Shown piece by piece: positions 40,532 to 50,887 of a stretch of DNA of 64,000 bases (positions are counted from its first letter, which is position 1; every line of letters starts with the position of its first letter). Source of the stretch: Ww85 sp963745765. Its GTDB lineage: Bacteria > Desulfobacterota > Desulfobulbia > Desulfobulbales > Desulfocapsaceae. The stretch is taken from positions 54,047 to 118,046 of the forward strand of contig CAVUYQ010000013.1 in assembly GCA_963745765.1 (NCBI GenBank). The letters are read 5' to 3'. The notes under the pieces are model-generated. The model had not been told where the DNA came from. It saw only the letters and a program-made list of their open reading frames with translations, and searched no databases. The position numbers and the translations under genes were made by a program.

Positions 40532-42199
40532 TTATTTTAATTTTCTTCTGCTCGACAACTTTCGCTGAGTGTCTACACTACGCTTCCGTCGTGGCATCGT
40601 GACCGGCGGTGTTATTGCAAGTGACTCAAACAACCGGGCCATGCCCTTGCGAGGTTCGGGACGTAATAAAACCAGACGGTGACCCGTCTATGTCATGCTA
40701 TACCGTACACAGGCTCGACAACTGTTTCAAACCTTCTTCGACTGTGCTATCATTTCCCTCCAGGCAGAAGCCAGTCGGCAACGAAGAATATAGGCCAGCA
40801 TGACGACAAAAACATGCCCCCGGGTACGGGATTCCTTGCGAACATAAATTCGACGATTTCTAGGTGGCCGGCCTTCATGGTCCGAAAAGCGCTTTCAACA
40901 AGAGACAGATCCTTGTATCGGTTATGAATCGTTTCGTGGATGCCGCTTCGCCGGCGGATCTTTTTTTATCACATAACAACCATCAAGCTCCGCCACTTCT
41001 GATAGGTACTGCTCATCAACAACAACTTTAATGATACGATCATCACCGCACGTAATCTCCAGAAAGTTATCGACTCCAAGCTGTTTTTCCTTCTCCCATA
41101 CCTTCTTGATCGCTATGAAGGAATCTGCCCGCGGATGCTCGGAAAGATAGCGAGTCTGTTCCATAGCGAATGTTTTGACGCTCCCGATGCGCCCTCTTCT
41201 TGATGCCGCCATCTCGGCTGCCCGCAGAGGATTGCGTCTGAGAATATACCTGCAGCCGTCACTTTCGATCTCGCAGAGCTCTGAATCGAACAGTCCGAGC
41301 TGGAAAACCCCCTTTTTCAGCATCGATCTGATCTGAGGTTTCGTGATTGCCGTTATATAGTGAAAACCGGCTGAGCCCAGTTCTTGTATCTGGGCGCTCT
41401 TGATCATACCCCGATCTCCAACCATCGTGACCTTCCTGCATCCGAACTCTTTGGCTGTCTTTTCGATCTGGGCGGAGAAGGTCTGTAAATCGGTGGTGTT
41501 TCCCTTGAATACCCTTACCGACACCGGAGAACCATCATCACCGCATAGTAAACCAATGACGATCTGCTTCTTGCCCCGTTTCTTATCCCGGTTATAGCCC
41601 CATTCCCCCAGTTCGTTCTGCTCCCCCTCCAGGTAACTGGATGTGACATCGTAGAGATACATGGTTGGAATGGTATCGGCGTAGGTCTGCTTGAATAATC
41701 GTTTCTCTATGCGGTCCTGGTTCTCACTGAGCCAGTCGAGGGACTCGTACAGATCGTCTTCGCTGAAATCATCGATTCCCAGGAGCTCACACACCGTGTG
41801 TTCATCGGCAAGACGGACGGCACTTAGGCGAGATCCCTGGTCGATTAACCGGGCCATGACCATCCAGAGACAGAGAAGGCCGTTTCGGGATTTCCCCAAG
41901 GCTTTGCCTATCCCTGTTTCCTGGCTAATTCGCTGCAGGACCCAGAGGGCGCCGACAGCACGACCTTGTCTCTGGGTCACCTTGGAGTTGAGCAGCTTTT
42001 CCAACTCCGGAAGATCTTCTTTGTGCTTCAGCGCCAGTTCGATAGCTTTGATGACGTTTTCAGGGTATTTGCTAAGGTTAAGCAGGGTCCGCTTTTTTAC
42101 CTTTGACGTGCCGTCAACTGATTCACGGTATGATTCCCTGAGCAGGATTTGCTCGTAGACTTTGCTGCCTTGTTTTGACTTGACGCGGTGGATATGCAT
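40532..42199 (-). pseudogene. IS1634-family transposase, frameshifted
   Basis: The 425-residue open part (42199 down to 40922) has HIHRVKSKQGSKVYEQILLRESYRE and the DDE core with YLYDVTSSYLEGE, QIVIGLLCGDDGSPV and VTMVGDRGMIKS. A break near 40935 is followed by NRYKDLSLVESAFRTMKAGHLEI (catalytic Glu region) and, after further breaks at about 40870 and 40755, GHVFVVMLAYIL and an arginine-rich tail ending at TAA 40532. This matches the IS1634 branch of IS4-type transposases. The inverted ends of the IS were not located. Confidence 0.82.
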
Positions 42200-42575
42200 G
42201 ATGTCTACATATTTATCATATATTCACACCATGTCAATACATTAATTAATAATATTAGTGCCTACTTGAAATTACAATATTTCCATTTTATAGTAATTAT
42301 TCCAGATTGTTAACTGGATATCAATCTGGAAGATCCGATGCAAATAAGGTAAAGAAGGATGAGACAATTACCTCTGTCTGAATCAAAATTTGACTGGATC
42401 GGGATAAAGTTTCCTAATCCTGCTGTTGCATGTTCGAAACATGCCGGGGGCACCATGTAACTTATGGTTATTGTTGGATCTTTTTATATTTCCTTTGCCA
42501 TTAAACGAACTTTATGTGTGAGTTTTTGTGTGAAGTCGTCCAGAGGAAGACACTATGTTTGGGAACTGTTGAGTC
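42200..42575. other. AT-rich non-coding stretch
   Basis: About 375 bases between the IS1634 gene and the hypothetical gene. It has two perfect small inverted repeats: CCAGATTG...CAATCTGG (42302-42328) and GCATGTTCGAAACATGC (about 42426-42442). No ORF of note. The first ~100 bases presumably include the upstream end of the IS1634 element. Confidence 0.5.
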
Positions 42576-43076
42576 TCATTCATATCCTCCCGAGAAGAGC
42601 TTTTCTCTGAATTTGTTAAAATTGTTTGTTATTGATTTCATCTCATTGGAAAAATAATGGAACTCATCCAAGCTGAATTGTAAGTCTTGTGATACACGAT
42701 GATTCAATGATTTAAATATTATCGGTTTTTCTATATTGGCCGCAATAGTGTGCCATTTACCATTAACAAAATAGTTTCTGTACCGGTAGGCTTTCGATTT
42801 TTCAGCTTTCAGAGACCATTCGTTGAAATCATCAACGAGTTCCCATTTTTCTACGAACTTTCTATCCATGAGTATTTGTTTTAGTAAATCAATCTTTTCT
42901 TGGGTGCTTAATTTTTGAATTACATGGTAAGCTAAATTTGGAGTTTTATCGGTAATTATCCTGGCAATGCAGGTACTTATATTGTAATCAAGCTCGTTAT
43001 AGCTGTTTATGAACTCAACAAAGCTTTTAGTGAATTCATATTCGATTAATTGGTATGTATTTAGAGTTGTTTTCAT
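42576..43076 (-). CDS. Hypothetical 166-aa protein
   Basis: An intact, AT-rich helical protein, MKTTLNTYQLIEYEFTKSFV..., with no family I recognise. The segment SKAYRYRNYFVNGKW has an RN...(H/N)GxW look similar to the end of some HEPN-like or phage-defence accessory proteins, but the usual RNxxxH is not present, so this is only a hint. It lies alone between an IS1634 relic and an IS5 element, with a codon composition unlike the housekeeping block, so it is probably transferred cargo. Confidence 0.5.
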   Translation of the reverse strand: MKTTLNTYQLIEYEFTKSFVEFINSYNELDYNISTCIARIITDKTPNLAYHVIQKLSTQEKIDLLKQILMDRKFVEKWELVDDFNEWSLKAEKSKAYRYRNYFVNGKWHTIAANIEKPIIFKSLNHRVSQDLQFSLDEFHYFSNEMKSITNNFNKFREKLFSGGYE

Positions 43077-43103
43077 TGGGTCTTCCTAATCCTGGTGGGT
43101 GCC

Positions 43104-44283
43104 TTGAAAAATACTGTTTTAAAAGTCAGAAATTACTGAACAGAAGATATTTCTGATCTTTCATGAAAGTCGATCTAAACTGTTCCGGAAAATGACCTTA
43201 AAAATGCCATCTCCATTCATTTTCAGGCCCTGTTTCTGGCCTTTTCAGCCTCCGGGCGCACTACTGCTGTTAAGCGGTCGCCAGGAGGGCATAGCGGGTC
43301 AAATTGTAAGCCATGTTCCGCAAACCGATCTTGGCTCTGATCCTAATAATGCCAATGGCCCTCATCACCGTACTTCCGGTACGCATCGCCATGACACCAA
43401 ACACATGCTCAATGCGGCTGCGAACTTTCGATCTGCTCCTGTTGCCCTGTTGTTCTCTGGATGTCAGCTTCTTATGTCGACATCCTTTGCGCTGAATGTG
43501 CTCACGAAATCCTTGTTCCTGAAGCTCTTGCAAAGACTTTTCGGATCGATACGCGGAATCCGCCCAGACGTCTCGGCTAGTGTTGTCGGGATCAAGCAGT
43601 TCAGTAAACACCTGGCTGTCATGAACACTCGCATCGGTCACGTCATAACTGCGGATAAACTTGTAACCAACATCAACACTGACGTGGTTCTTGTAACCAA
43701 AGAATGTTTTGCCGTTTTTCTTCGTCCAGCGAGCATCTGTGTCCTTCTGTCGCCGCTTTGCCTCAGGCCATGATGTGATGGATTTGCCGGCTTTGATCTG
43801 CTCGTTTTCTTCACGGCTGTTGCGCTGGATCGGCACACGAACGATACTGGCATCGACAATCTGGCCTTTCTGGGTCCGAAAGCCATGATCACGAAGAAAC
43901 TGATCAAACTGGGTGAACAGGAGTTCAACGACATTGGCTTTTGCCAATTCGTCCCGGAAGCGGAAGATGGTGGTTGCATCCGGCACTTTGGAACCCTCAC
44001 GGATATTGAGAAAACGCGAGAAGGAATAGCGATCGAGAATCTGGAACTCGATTCCTTCATCCGAGAGATTGTACAAGGATTGGAGTATCAGGATCTTGAA
44101 CAGCAAAATGGAATCGTAGCCCTTAGCGCCTGCTGGCGATTTGCGAGGTTTTTCTCGTGATTGCTCGATGAGTTGCCGGAACAGTTCCCAGTCGACAACC
44201 TTGTTGAGTTCAACAAGTGGGTCACCGGCTTTGTCGATACGGGAAAGGCGTTTGTTGTAATCGAAGAGTCCGAACTGAGTCAT
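43104..44283 (-). mobile_element. IS5-family insertion sequence with intact transposase
   Basis: The transposase (43270-44283, 337 aa) is complete. It begins MTQFGLFDYNKRLSRIDKAG and has the helix-turn-helix region, GQIVDASIVRVP (first Asp), VWADSAYRSEK (second Asp) and RIEHVFGVMAMRTG (Glu), an IS5-type DDE enzyme. Downstream of its stop, 43104-43254 is a non-coding tail also present, inverted, at 40323-40480, so it belongs to the element. The boundary on the upstream side (beyond 44283) could not be fixed. Confidence 0.85.
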
Positions 44284-44770
44284 GGGGTTATCTCTTAATG
44301 AACCTGAGTTCCCGGAGAAATGTAACGAGAAATAAATTAACCATTTGATATCACTTGAACAATTAGCACAATCACGCCTCGTTACAAATACTAATTGTAA
44401 CGAGGTTTCGAAAGGTCACAAATTGCAATATGTCATTTATTTTTAGTGAGTTAAGCTTATTCATCGTTACAATCGACCGGGAACTTAGGTTAATGAAGGT
44501 AAATGGGGAATAATTGTTAATCAACATATTGATATTATACCGTATTAAGAGATATTATGCCTGTTATTTGAGACAGTAAGGCGATTTTCAAAGGCTATTT
44601 TGCAAGGTACCCTGGTGTGAACTGTATCAGAAGTTTGCGCTATCCCCTCCCGCTTCGTTACAATGAACTGGGAATTTAGGTTGAATGGGGTGTTGAGTAA
44701 TTTATAAAGCAGACATTATAGCAATAGATGAAAAGTGGGCTCTAAGAGCCCCTTCTTATTTATTAATTAT
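44284..44770. other. Non-coding segment with repeated TGTAACGAG-type motifs
   Basis: It holds three copies of a ~30-bp motif combining CGTTACA with CCGGGAAC..AGGTT: inverted at 44296-44329, direct at 44465-44494 and 44655-44684. A perfect inverted repeat, CCTCGTTACAA with TTGTAACGAGG (44377-44405), lies between. A fragment of the palindromic repeat arm GGTACCTTGCAAAAT is at 44580-44614. No gene is supported. Confidence 0.55.
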
Positions 44771-45750
44771 AGTGGTTCTAAACAAAACTCAGCCAAATGA
44801 TTATATTTAATAACAAGATCAACCTATTAACAAATTTGAGGTCTTGCTATGAAACTGCCGGCCATCACTCTCTTGGAGTGGCAGAAACGATTCGGGACCG
44901 AAAAAGCCTGCGCCAAGGTTTTGGCAAATATTCGCTGGCCTCAGGGTTTTCAATGCCCTGCATGCGGTTCGTGTAAATACAGTTTTATTACAACAAGAAA
45001 GCTCTACCAATGCTCGTCGTGCAAACACCAGGTATCGATAACTGCCGACACGCTGTTTCATGCCACGAAAGTACCGTTGGTAAAATGGTTTTGGGCGATT
45101 TACCTGACAGCTTCTGACAAATGAGGTATCTCTGCCTTGCGGCTGTCCAAACATATCGGAGTCTCCTGGTTGAGCGCCCGCAGGATATTGAAAAAGATTC
45201 GTACAGCAATGGCTCATCGTGACAGCATCTATCGTCTCGATAAATTGATTGAATTCGACGATACCTGCGTCGGAGGAAAACGTGCCGGTAAGAGAGGACG
45301 TGGAGCGGAAGGGAAAAAGCCGGTTCTGGTCGCTGTTGAGGCTCGAACTAAAGGAGCTGGATTTGTTGCTATGAAGGCAGTAGGCACTATTTCCAAAGAA
45401 ACCGTATCTTCTTTCCTTGCTTTCCATATACAACCAGGGCAGACCGTACGAACAGATGCTCTTCCGGCTCTGAATGCTGTAGCGGAGAATCACATTCATG
45501 AAAAGAAAGTAACACCAGCACAAAAAGCTTCTGAGTGGCTTCCGCTTGTACATATTGCGATCGGCAATATGAAGAAATTCGTTAATGGTACTTTTCATGG
45601 AGTGTCTTCAAATTATCTTCAGGAATACCTGGATGAATTTTGTTATCGGTTTAATCGCAGGTTCTGGGAACCAGAGCTGCCTTTGAGATTACTCAACGCA
45701 TGCTTGGCCCATGTTCCTGTTAAAATTGCTGAGTTTCGTTAAGAGCCTCT
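44771..45750 (+). mobile_element. IS1595-family element copy 1, with nonsense mutation
   Basis: The ends are GGTTCTAAACAAAACTCAGC at 44774 and, reversed, GGCTCTTAACGAAACTCAGC ending at 45747. The 8-bp repeat TTAATTAT occurs on both sides, offset by three bases from the conserved ends. The transposase frame (44849-45742) has the N-terminal zinc ribbon (CPACGS...YQCSSCKHQ) and ISXO2-like DDE residues. However, a TGA at 45121-45123 replaces the GGA found in copy 2, so this copy is probably inactive. Confidence 0.9.
44849..45742 (+). pseudogene. IS1595 transposase interrupted by in-frame TGA
   Basis: It is about 95% identical at the protein level to the intact 297-aa copy at 50966-51859. Codon 92 is TGA instead of GGA (Gly). 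A second start downstream could give only the C-terminal 201 residues, which lack the zinc ribbon. Catalytic residues IEFDDT and VRTDAL are otherwise retained. Confidence 0.9.
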
Positions 45751-45769
45751 TTAATTATCAAAAGGATGT

Positions 45770-46124
45770 CTATGCGTTGGCAACTGCCCTGGTATAATTT
45801 TCCAGAAAAAAACCTAGAGAATCGGATTGACTCATCGTAAGATCCTTAAATTGAATCCCCCGCCTTCAATGGAAACATCGGTCAGATCCCTGGAATGATT
45901 CAACATTGATATCCGATACGGTCTTACATGGAATATTTTCAAGAACAAATCTTTTATCAGATGTCATGATAGAGTATTTGCCGTTTTCAACCATCTGATT
46001 TTTAACGCTGTAATATTTAAATGACATTCCTGATTTGCTTATATCGAGCAGGGCTGTGTTTTTTTTCAGGCCTGGAACTGGAAACAACAAAGATATCCTC
46101 ATTTACTATGAAACCTGTCTTCAC
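45770..46124 (-). pseudogene. PilZ-domain protein, broken
   Basis: A ~117-residue remnant starting at GTG 46124 (KTGFIVNEDIFVVSSSRPEKK). It shifts frame at an A8 run near 46060 into NTALLDISKSGMSFKYYSVKN, where DISKSG is the PilZ (D/N)xSxxG cyclic-di-GMP motif. An in-frame TGA at about 45885 interrupts the tail RRGIQFKDLTMSQSDSLGFFLENYTR. It lies 15 bases downstream of the hybrid kinase gene, so it was probably cotranscribed as a c-di-GMP-responsive effector. Confidence 0.7.
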
Positions 46125-46138
46125 GCCTTCTATCTTTA

Positions 46139-47696
46139 TTACTTATGGCTAAGAACATTCTTTATGGCATGTGCAAGCGTGGTCGTACGGACGGGTTTTG
46201 TCAGTATCTCACATATCCCTTTGCTTTTCAAGTTATCAGATCAACTTTATATTAAAACCCGTACAAATGATAACAGGTGTATTTTCCCTGATCTCATGAA
46301 TTTTTAGAGGCCAATAGATCACCTGTCATCTTGGGCATTGTCATATCAGTAATTACAAGATCAAAAGCATCCGGATCATTCTCAAATACTTCAAGCGCAC
46401 GTTACTTTCTGTAAAGGCCTTAACCCTGTATCCAAGTTGCTCCATCATTATCTTCATTGTATCTGCGATCATATATTCATCATCAACAAGTAGATATCTT
46501 TCTTTACCACCAGGGAGGTATACTATATCCAGAACAGGCATAGTGTCCACAACAGCATCAATCACTGGAACATAGACGGTAAATACGGTTCCTGACCGAT
46601 CCGGCTATCTACTTTAATTGTACCTCCGTGGCTTTTTATATCCCATGCACTACTGCCAGCCCCATCCCTGTTCCTTTTCCGGGCTCCTTTGTTGTGAAAT
46701 ACGGATCAAATACACGTTTCACAACATCATTCGGGATGCCATGTCCTGTATCTGATACAGTAACTTCAGCATAACGATCCCTGAGGCAGATCATGAAGGA
46801 GGTCAAAGGATTTAGCCCAAGACCCTGGTGGTTATATTTATTTCGAGAACCCCACCGGACCGTTCATCGCATGTGATGCATTTGTACAGAGATTTACCAT
46901 AACCTGGTTGATCTGGGTCGGATCACCCATAATAACAAGTTTGGAATCGGGAATATTTTTCCTTAATTTCAATATCTGACGGTAAACTTGACCTGAGAAG
47001 CTTCAGTGATTCATCAACACTTGAAATAAAATCGATAGGTTTTTTTTCTGCGTCAGTAATTCTTGAAAAACTTAAGAGACGGCTGACCATCTCTTCTGCT
47101 CTGCAGCTAGCAGTGATTATATTATTCAGGTATTGCCTTGTTGGACTGTCCTTCTTGGTTGTTCTTATAGCAAGCTCGGTATTGCCTATTATTATACCAG
47201 AGTGTATTATTGAAATCATGAGCCATGCCCCCGGCCAGGGTCCCTATGGCTTCCATTTTCTGAGATTGCCGGAGCTGGAGTTCCAGTTGTTTTTTTTCCG
47301 ATTGAATTACTCTCTTCTCTCCTTTGATCTTTTATGCCTTATTGCATTTTCCACTCTTATCATCAGTTCATCAGCGTCGAAAGGTTTTCTGATATAGTCA
47401 GAGGCACCTTTTCTTATGGCTTTTATCGCTGAATCCATTGTAGTGTCGCCGGTCATAATAATAAAAGGGTGTCAAGATTTAAATCCTCGACAGTCTCCAT
47501 AATCTGAAATCCGTTCATCACAGGCATCATAACATCCAGGATGGCCAGATCGAACTCTGTTTGATGCAGAAGCTCGACTCCTCCAGAGCATCATTGGTTA
47601 CTGTTATGTTATACTCTCTTCTGCTCAGCACGGCTTTTACACTTGCAGCCACAACCGTATCATCATCAACAATTAATATTTTTGCGTTGGATCCAT
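46139..47696 (-). pseudogene. Receiver-histidine kinase-receiver hybrid, multiply frameshifted
   Basis: The ATG at 47696 has an AAAGGAG ribosome site. In order: a receiver domain (LIVDDDTVVAASVKAVL, LAILDVMMPVMNGF, DYIRKPFDADEL); a HisKA region with GTLAGGMAHDFNN (phospho-acceptor His); an HATPase with NLCTNASHAM, VSDTGHGIP and GTGMGLAVVHGI; and a second receiver (LLVDDEYMIADTMKI, DLVITDMTMPKMTGD, ILTKPV). At least eight single-base breaks are scattered through it. The domain order is clear although the gene is not translatable as read. Confidence 0.8.
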
Positions 47697-47869
47697 AAAA
47701 ACTCCTTTAGAGGCATACGAACATTTTTATAATTTGATATTTTTGATTTAGTCTGAAACAACACTAATTTAATCCATATATTGCCGTAGCTTGAGTTAAT
47801 ACTCCGCCCCTTGGGGCGCTCAATTGTTGTAGAAATGGTTTGCAAAGCTTTTTCTAAAGCGTCTGAATA

Positions 47870-47890
47870 CCCCGTCCGATTGCGGCGGGG
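47870..47890. terminator. Putative hairpin between kinase genes
   Basis: CCCCGTCCG and CGGCGGGG form a GC-rich stem with one bulge around a short loop, followed on the plus strand by ATTATTTATTGTTT. A second perfect palindrome, CGCCCCTTGGGGCG, lies at about 47805-47820. Either may terminate transcripts of the minus-strand HDOD-kinase gene that ends at 47928. Confidence 0.45.
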
Positions 47891-47927
47891 ATTATTTATT
47901 GTTTAATGCTCAGTTTATTATTTTCGC

Positions 47928-50141
47928 TCATTCTATTATGACCGGCAATGTTAATCTTTTAAAACATGTCCCCTATTGATATTATCATCAAGAATGACAT
48001 TTCCATTCATTTTTTTTATGAGTTCAGATACTATCAGTAACCCCAGTCCATCATGGTCAGCCTTTGTTGTTGATTGTTTTTTAAACAGATTTGATCTCAA
48101 ATGATCAGGAAAACCAGGACCATCATCAGCTATTGATATTTCGTGCTGTCTCTATTCTCTTCCGAACTACTTGTCTTAAGTCCCCATTCTGAAAGCCAGT
48201 TTTAAATCTGACACTGACTCTTATAGTTCCACCCAGTGGCATTGCTTCTATAGCGTTATTAATCAGATTTATCAATACCTGCCTGAAGGCATCTTTATCG
48301 ATCATGATATTTGGAACATTTTCATCCGATTCAAAATATATATTTATTTCAGGACCATTTACCCGGCTGTTTTTTATAAGCAGAATAGTATCTGAAATGA
48401 TGCTGTTACATGCTTGAAACTGTTTGTACTTTTTTATCCGAGGAGGACGATTTGAATTCTTTTAACAGTTTACCGATACGGTCTAATTCATCATTTATTA
48501 TTCTGATCTCATCGTTATCAACATTTAAATCGTCCAGCTTCATGTTAAGCACTTTAAGATAATTCTTTATTGCGCTTAGAGGATTATTGATTTCATGGAT
48601 AATTTTCGGGTTTTATAGAATTTGATTCAGTGTTTTTTTCACTTCAACCGCAGAATTATTTTGGATTCTTCGTCGAATTACAAAGGGTATAAATGAATCC
48701 ATGAAATACATGAAGCTCTTTTAATGGTCTCTTTATTCGATAGCTTTACAGAACGATTGACTCCAAGAACAATAACTCCGTAAGTTTTATCTTCATCAAT
48801 CAAAGGAAGGCAAAAGAGCCCATCCATTCCATATAATTTGCTATTTGAAGATCAAAAAGATCAGGTTCAGTATTATTAACTCTTTCGAGAGAGTTCATTT
48901 CGATACTCTATTAAAAATGAAGTTAACAATCGTACTGTTTTTAACATCCATTGAAACTGACAGATCAGTTAGAGAGTACAATATCGCTTTCAGGTTGACC
49001 GAGCTTTATGCCATCAAGCGATTTGTTTACGGATGTTATATTTGAAATAAAATATTTCACTTATTCCGGTAAGGAAATATATTGGTCTTCCCAATGATTG
49101 TCGAATCGTTCTTTTTCATTGTCAGATTTACGAACCCGGGCAGTCAGCACCGATAATAATGAACCACCTCCTACGTCATTCAGGCGCATAATTTCCCGTT
49201 GAACTTCAGATTGATATACTAATTCACTGTTATAACTGGATATTTCCATCCCCAGATTCAACAGACGATTTTGGGCCTTCAACTCCGCGATTGAAACAAG
49301 TTCATCAATCTGGTTATCTGTAAGATTGAATAATTCGTTTCCTGCCTCCAGATGCTTTGAACGATCCTTAGTTCACCCTGACCATAACCATACTGCAAAA
49401 ATAAACCAGTTTCACCAGCTGGTTTGCCTGTTTATCTTTTTCAATCGGGTGGTGGTGATAAAAAATTGCGTCAGAGATAAATGGAAATAGAGTCCCAGTG
49501 TTCAACCATACGGGCGCCAAGAAAACAGTGGTTCACCCCCAGTGGATGATCTTCCGCAGACATCTGGTTTGAATAATTGGAGTCCACTGAAGAACTTAAG
49601 CATGCTATATTGCATAGGAAATCTATTTGAAAGGACAATGGAACCAACATGATTGAGAAGTGTGGCAACATACGCAGGAAATGGTGATGAATAGTTGATT
49701 GCTTCCGAGATGTGACCGAGAAATGTGCACTTCTTAGGGAAACAAAAAAATGGTTATTTATACATGGTTCTACACTGCCGGATCGTATGGAAACAAGAGG
49801 ACGAATGATTAAATCTTTGATAAGATGGCCGGAAACATCATTTCCTATTATTTTCAAGGCATCTTTAATACTGGAAATATTTCTATTGCAGGAATAAGAG
49901 GTCGAATGAGTTAAATTCAGTAAATTGAAAGCAAGTGAAGGACTTACAGCAATAAAATTATGTGATATCCGCTAATATTCATTATATTGATCAATTGATT
50001 CAAGGAAAACAGAAGAATTTCCGTTTCAACAGGAAGGAATTGGGGCCTATTAATAATAGAGTCAACAGAACCCCTTTTTAACCTATTGTAGTTTTTCCTG
50101 CGATAATATGAGGCGTTCCATTGAGTCATCGGATTTTTCAT
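47928..50141 (-). pseudogene. HDOD-GAF-histidine kinase, multiply frameshifted
   Basis: From 50141 the chain reads MKNPMTQWNASYYRRKNYNRL, then an HDOD domain (ISSIKDALKIIGNDVSGHLIKDL..., AGWCFLGA-like region, FYHHHPIEKDKQANQLVKLV). A GAF-like segment follows (about 49280-48780, KAQNRLLNLGMEISSYNSEL...). It ends with HisKA HEINNPLSAIKNYL and HATPase IADDGPGFP...GLGLLIVSELI ending at TGA 47928. This HDOD-GAF-HK order is known in delta- and gammaproteobacterial sensor kinases. More than six breaks are seen. With the neighbours it forms a decayed signalling cluster. Confidence 0.7.
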
Positions 50142-50385
50142 GATTCTATCATGAGATTATCGATATGTTATTTTGAATAACTATTATCTGTTCGGTATTT
50201 TGAATCCAAATCTTTAAGACAATAGAGCTCTAAGATTTTAAGCAAATTTATCATAGCATATATAACAACAAATCCGGCATGTCAACAAAATATAGTGCAT
50301 AAACATATCAATCTACATATGGTTTTAAATTACTGATTGATCTTATAAATGAAGGGCTTTTGCGGTATTAACAAATAAATTGTTC

Positions 50386-50648
50386 CACTCTTGTCCAAAA
50401 TAGCTTTTTGGGACAGCCGAATTTCTACGTTATGAGTTGCTACCGATATCTCTTGGCTGTAAAAACCCTCTATTTACCGCTGTTGCCGACCCAAAATGCT
50501 AAAATTCAGCTAAATTCTATTTTGGACAGGCAAATTGGGCACAAGACAACCTGTTCTCGGGAAAAGTGATTTTGAACAAAAATTATATTGAAATCATTGA
50601 ACATTTTTGTCCAATATCGCCTTTTTAAATTTATTTTGGACAGTACTT
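50386..50648. mobile_element. 263-bp MITE-like element, copy 2
   Basis: Same length and nearly the same sequence as 34763-35025, with left end CACTCTTGTCCAAAATA and right end TATTTTGGACAGTACTT. No ORF. No clear target duplication is seen around this copy, so either flank may have decayed. An internal TATTTTGGACAGG gives a third, inverted copy of the end motif within both elements. Confidence 0.85.
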
Positions 50649-50887
50649 GTCTTTATTATAAATTGAAATTTTCATTAGGATCAGGTTCTCATTAATAAGC
50701 AATTATCGTGCCGGATTCATTTTTTACGGTGATCAGTCCCTGAAAACAAATCTATTCCAGCCGGTTAGATTGTTTTTTATAAACGTTTTAATGATGTTAG
50801 AGAAGGAGAGCATTTATGTTTTTCCGGTTTTCAAGTTACATTATTCTGGGAAAATAGACTTTTTGTCTTTATCTTCTCATTATATTT

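Noticed and set aside
43192..43773. 193-aa plus-strand ORF opposite the IS5 transposase
   Set aside because: Antisense shadow; the minus-strand frame holds all DDE motifs.
44819..45598. Long minus-strand ORFs (259 aa) opposite both IS1595 transposases
   Set aside because: They are exact antisense shadows of the transposase in both copies and have no protein-family character; conservation follows from the sense gene.
45121..45885. Possible TGA recoding (TGA for Gly in IS1595 copy 1 and within PilZ tail)
   Set aside because: The second IS copy uses GGA at that place, many other genes here end properly with TGA, and the region is full of ordinary frame breaks.
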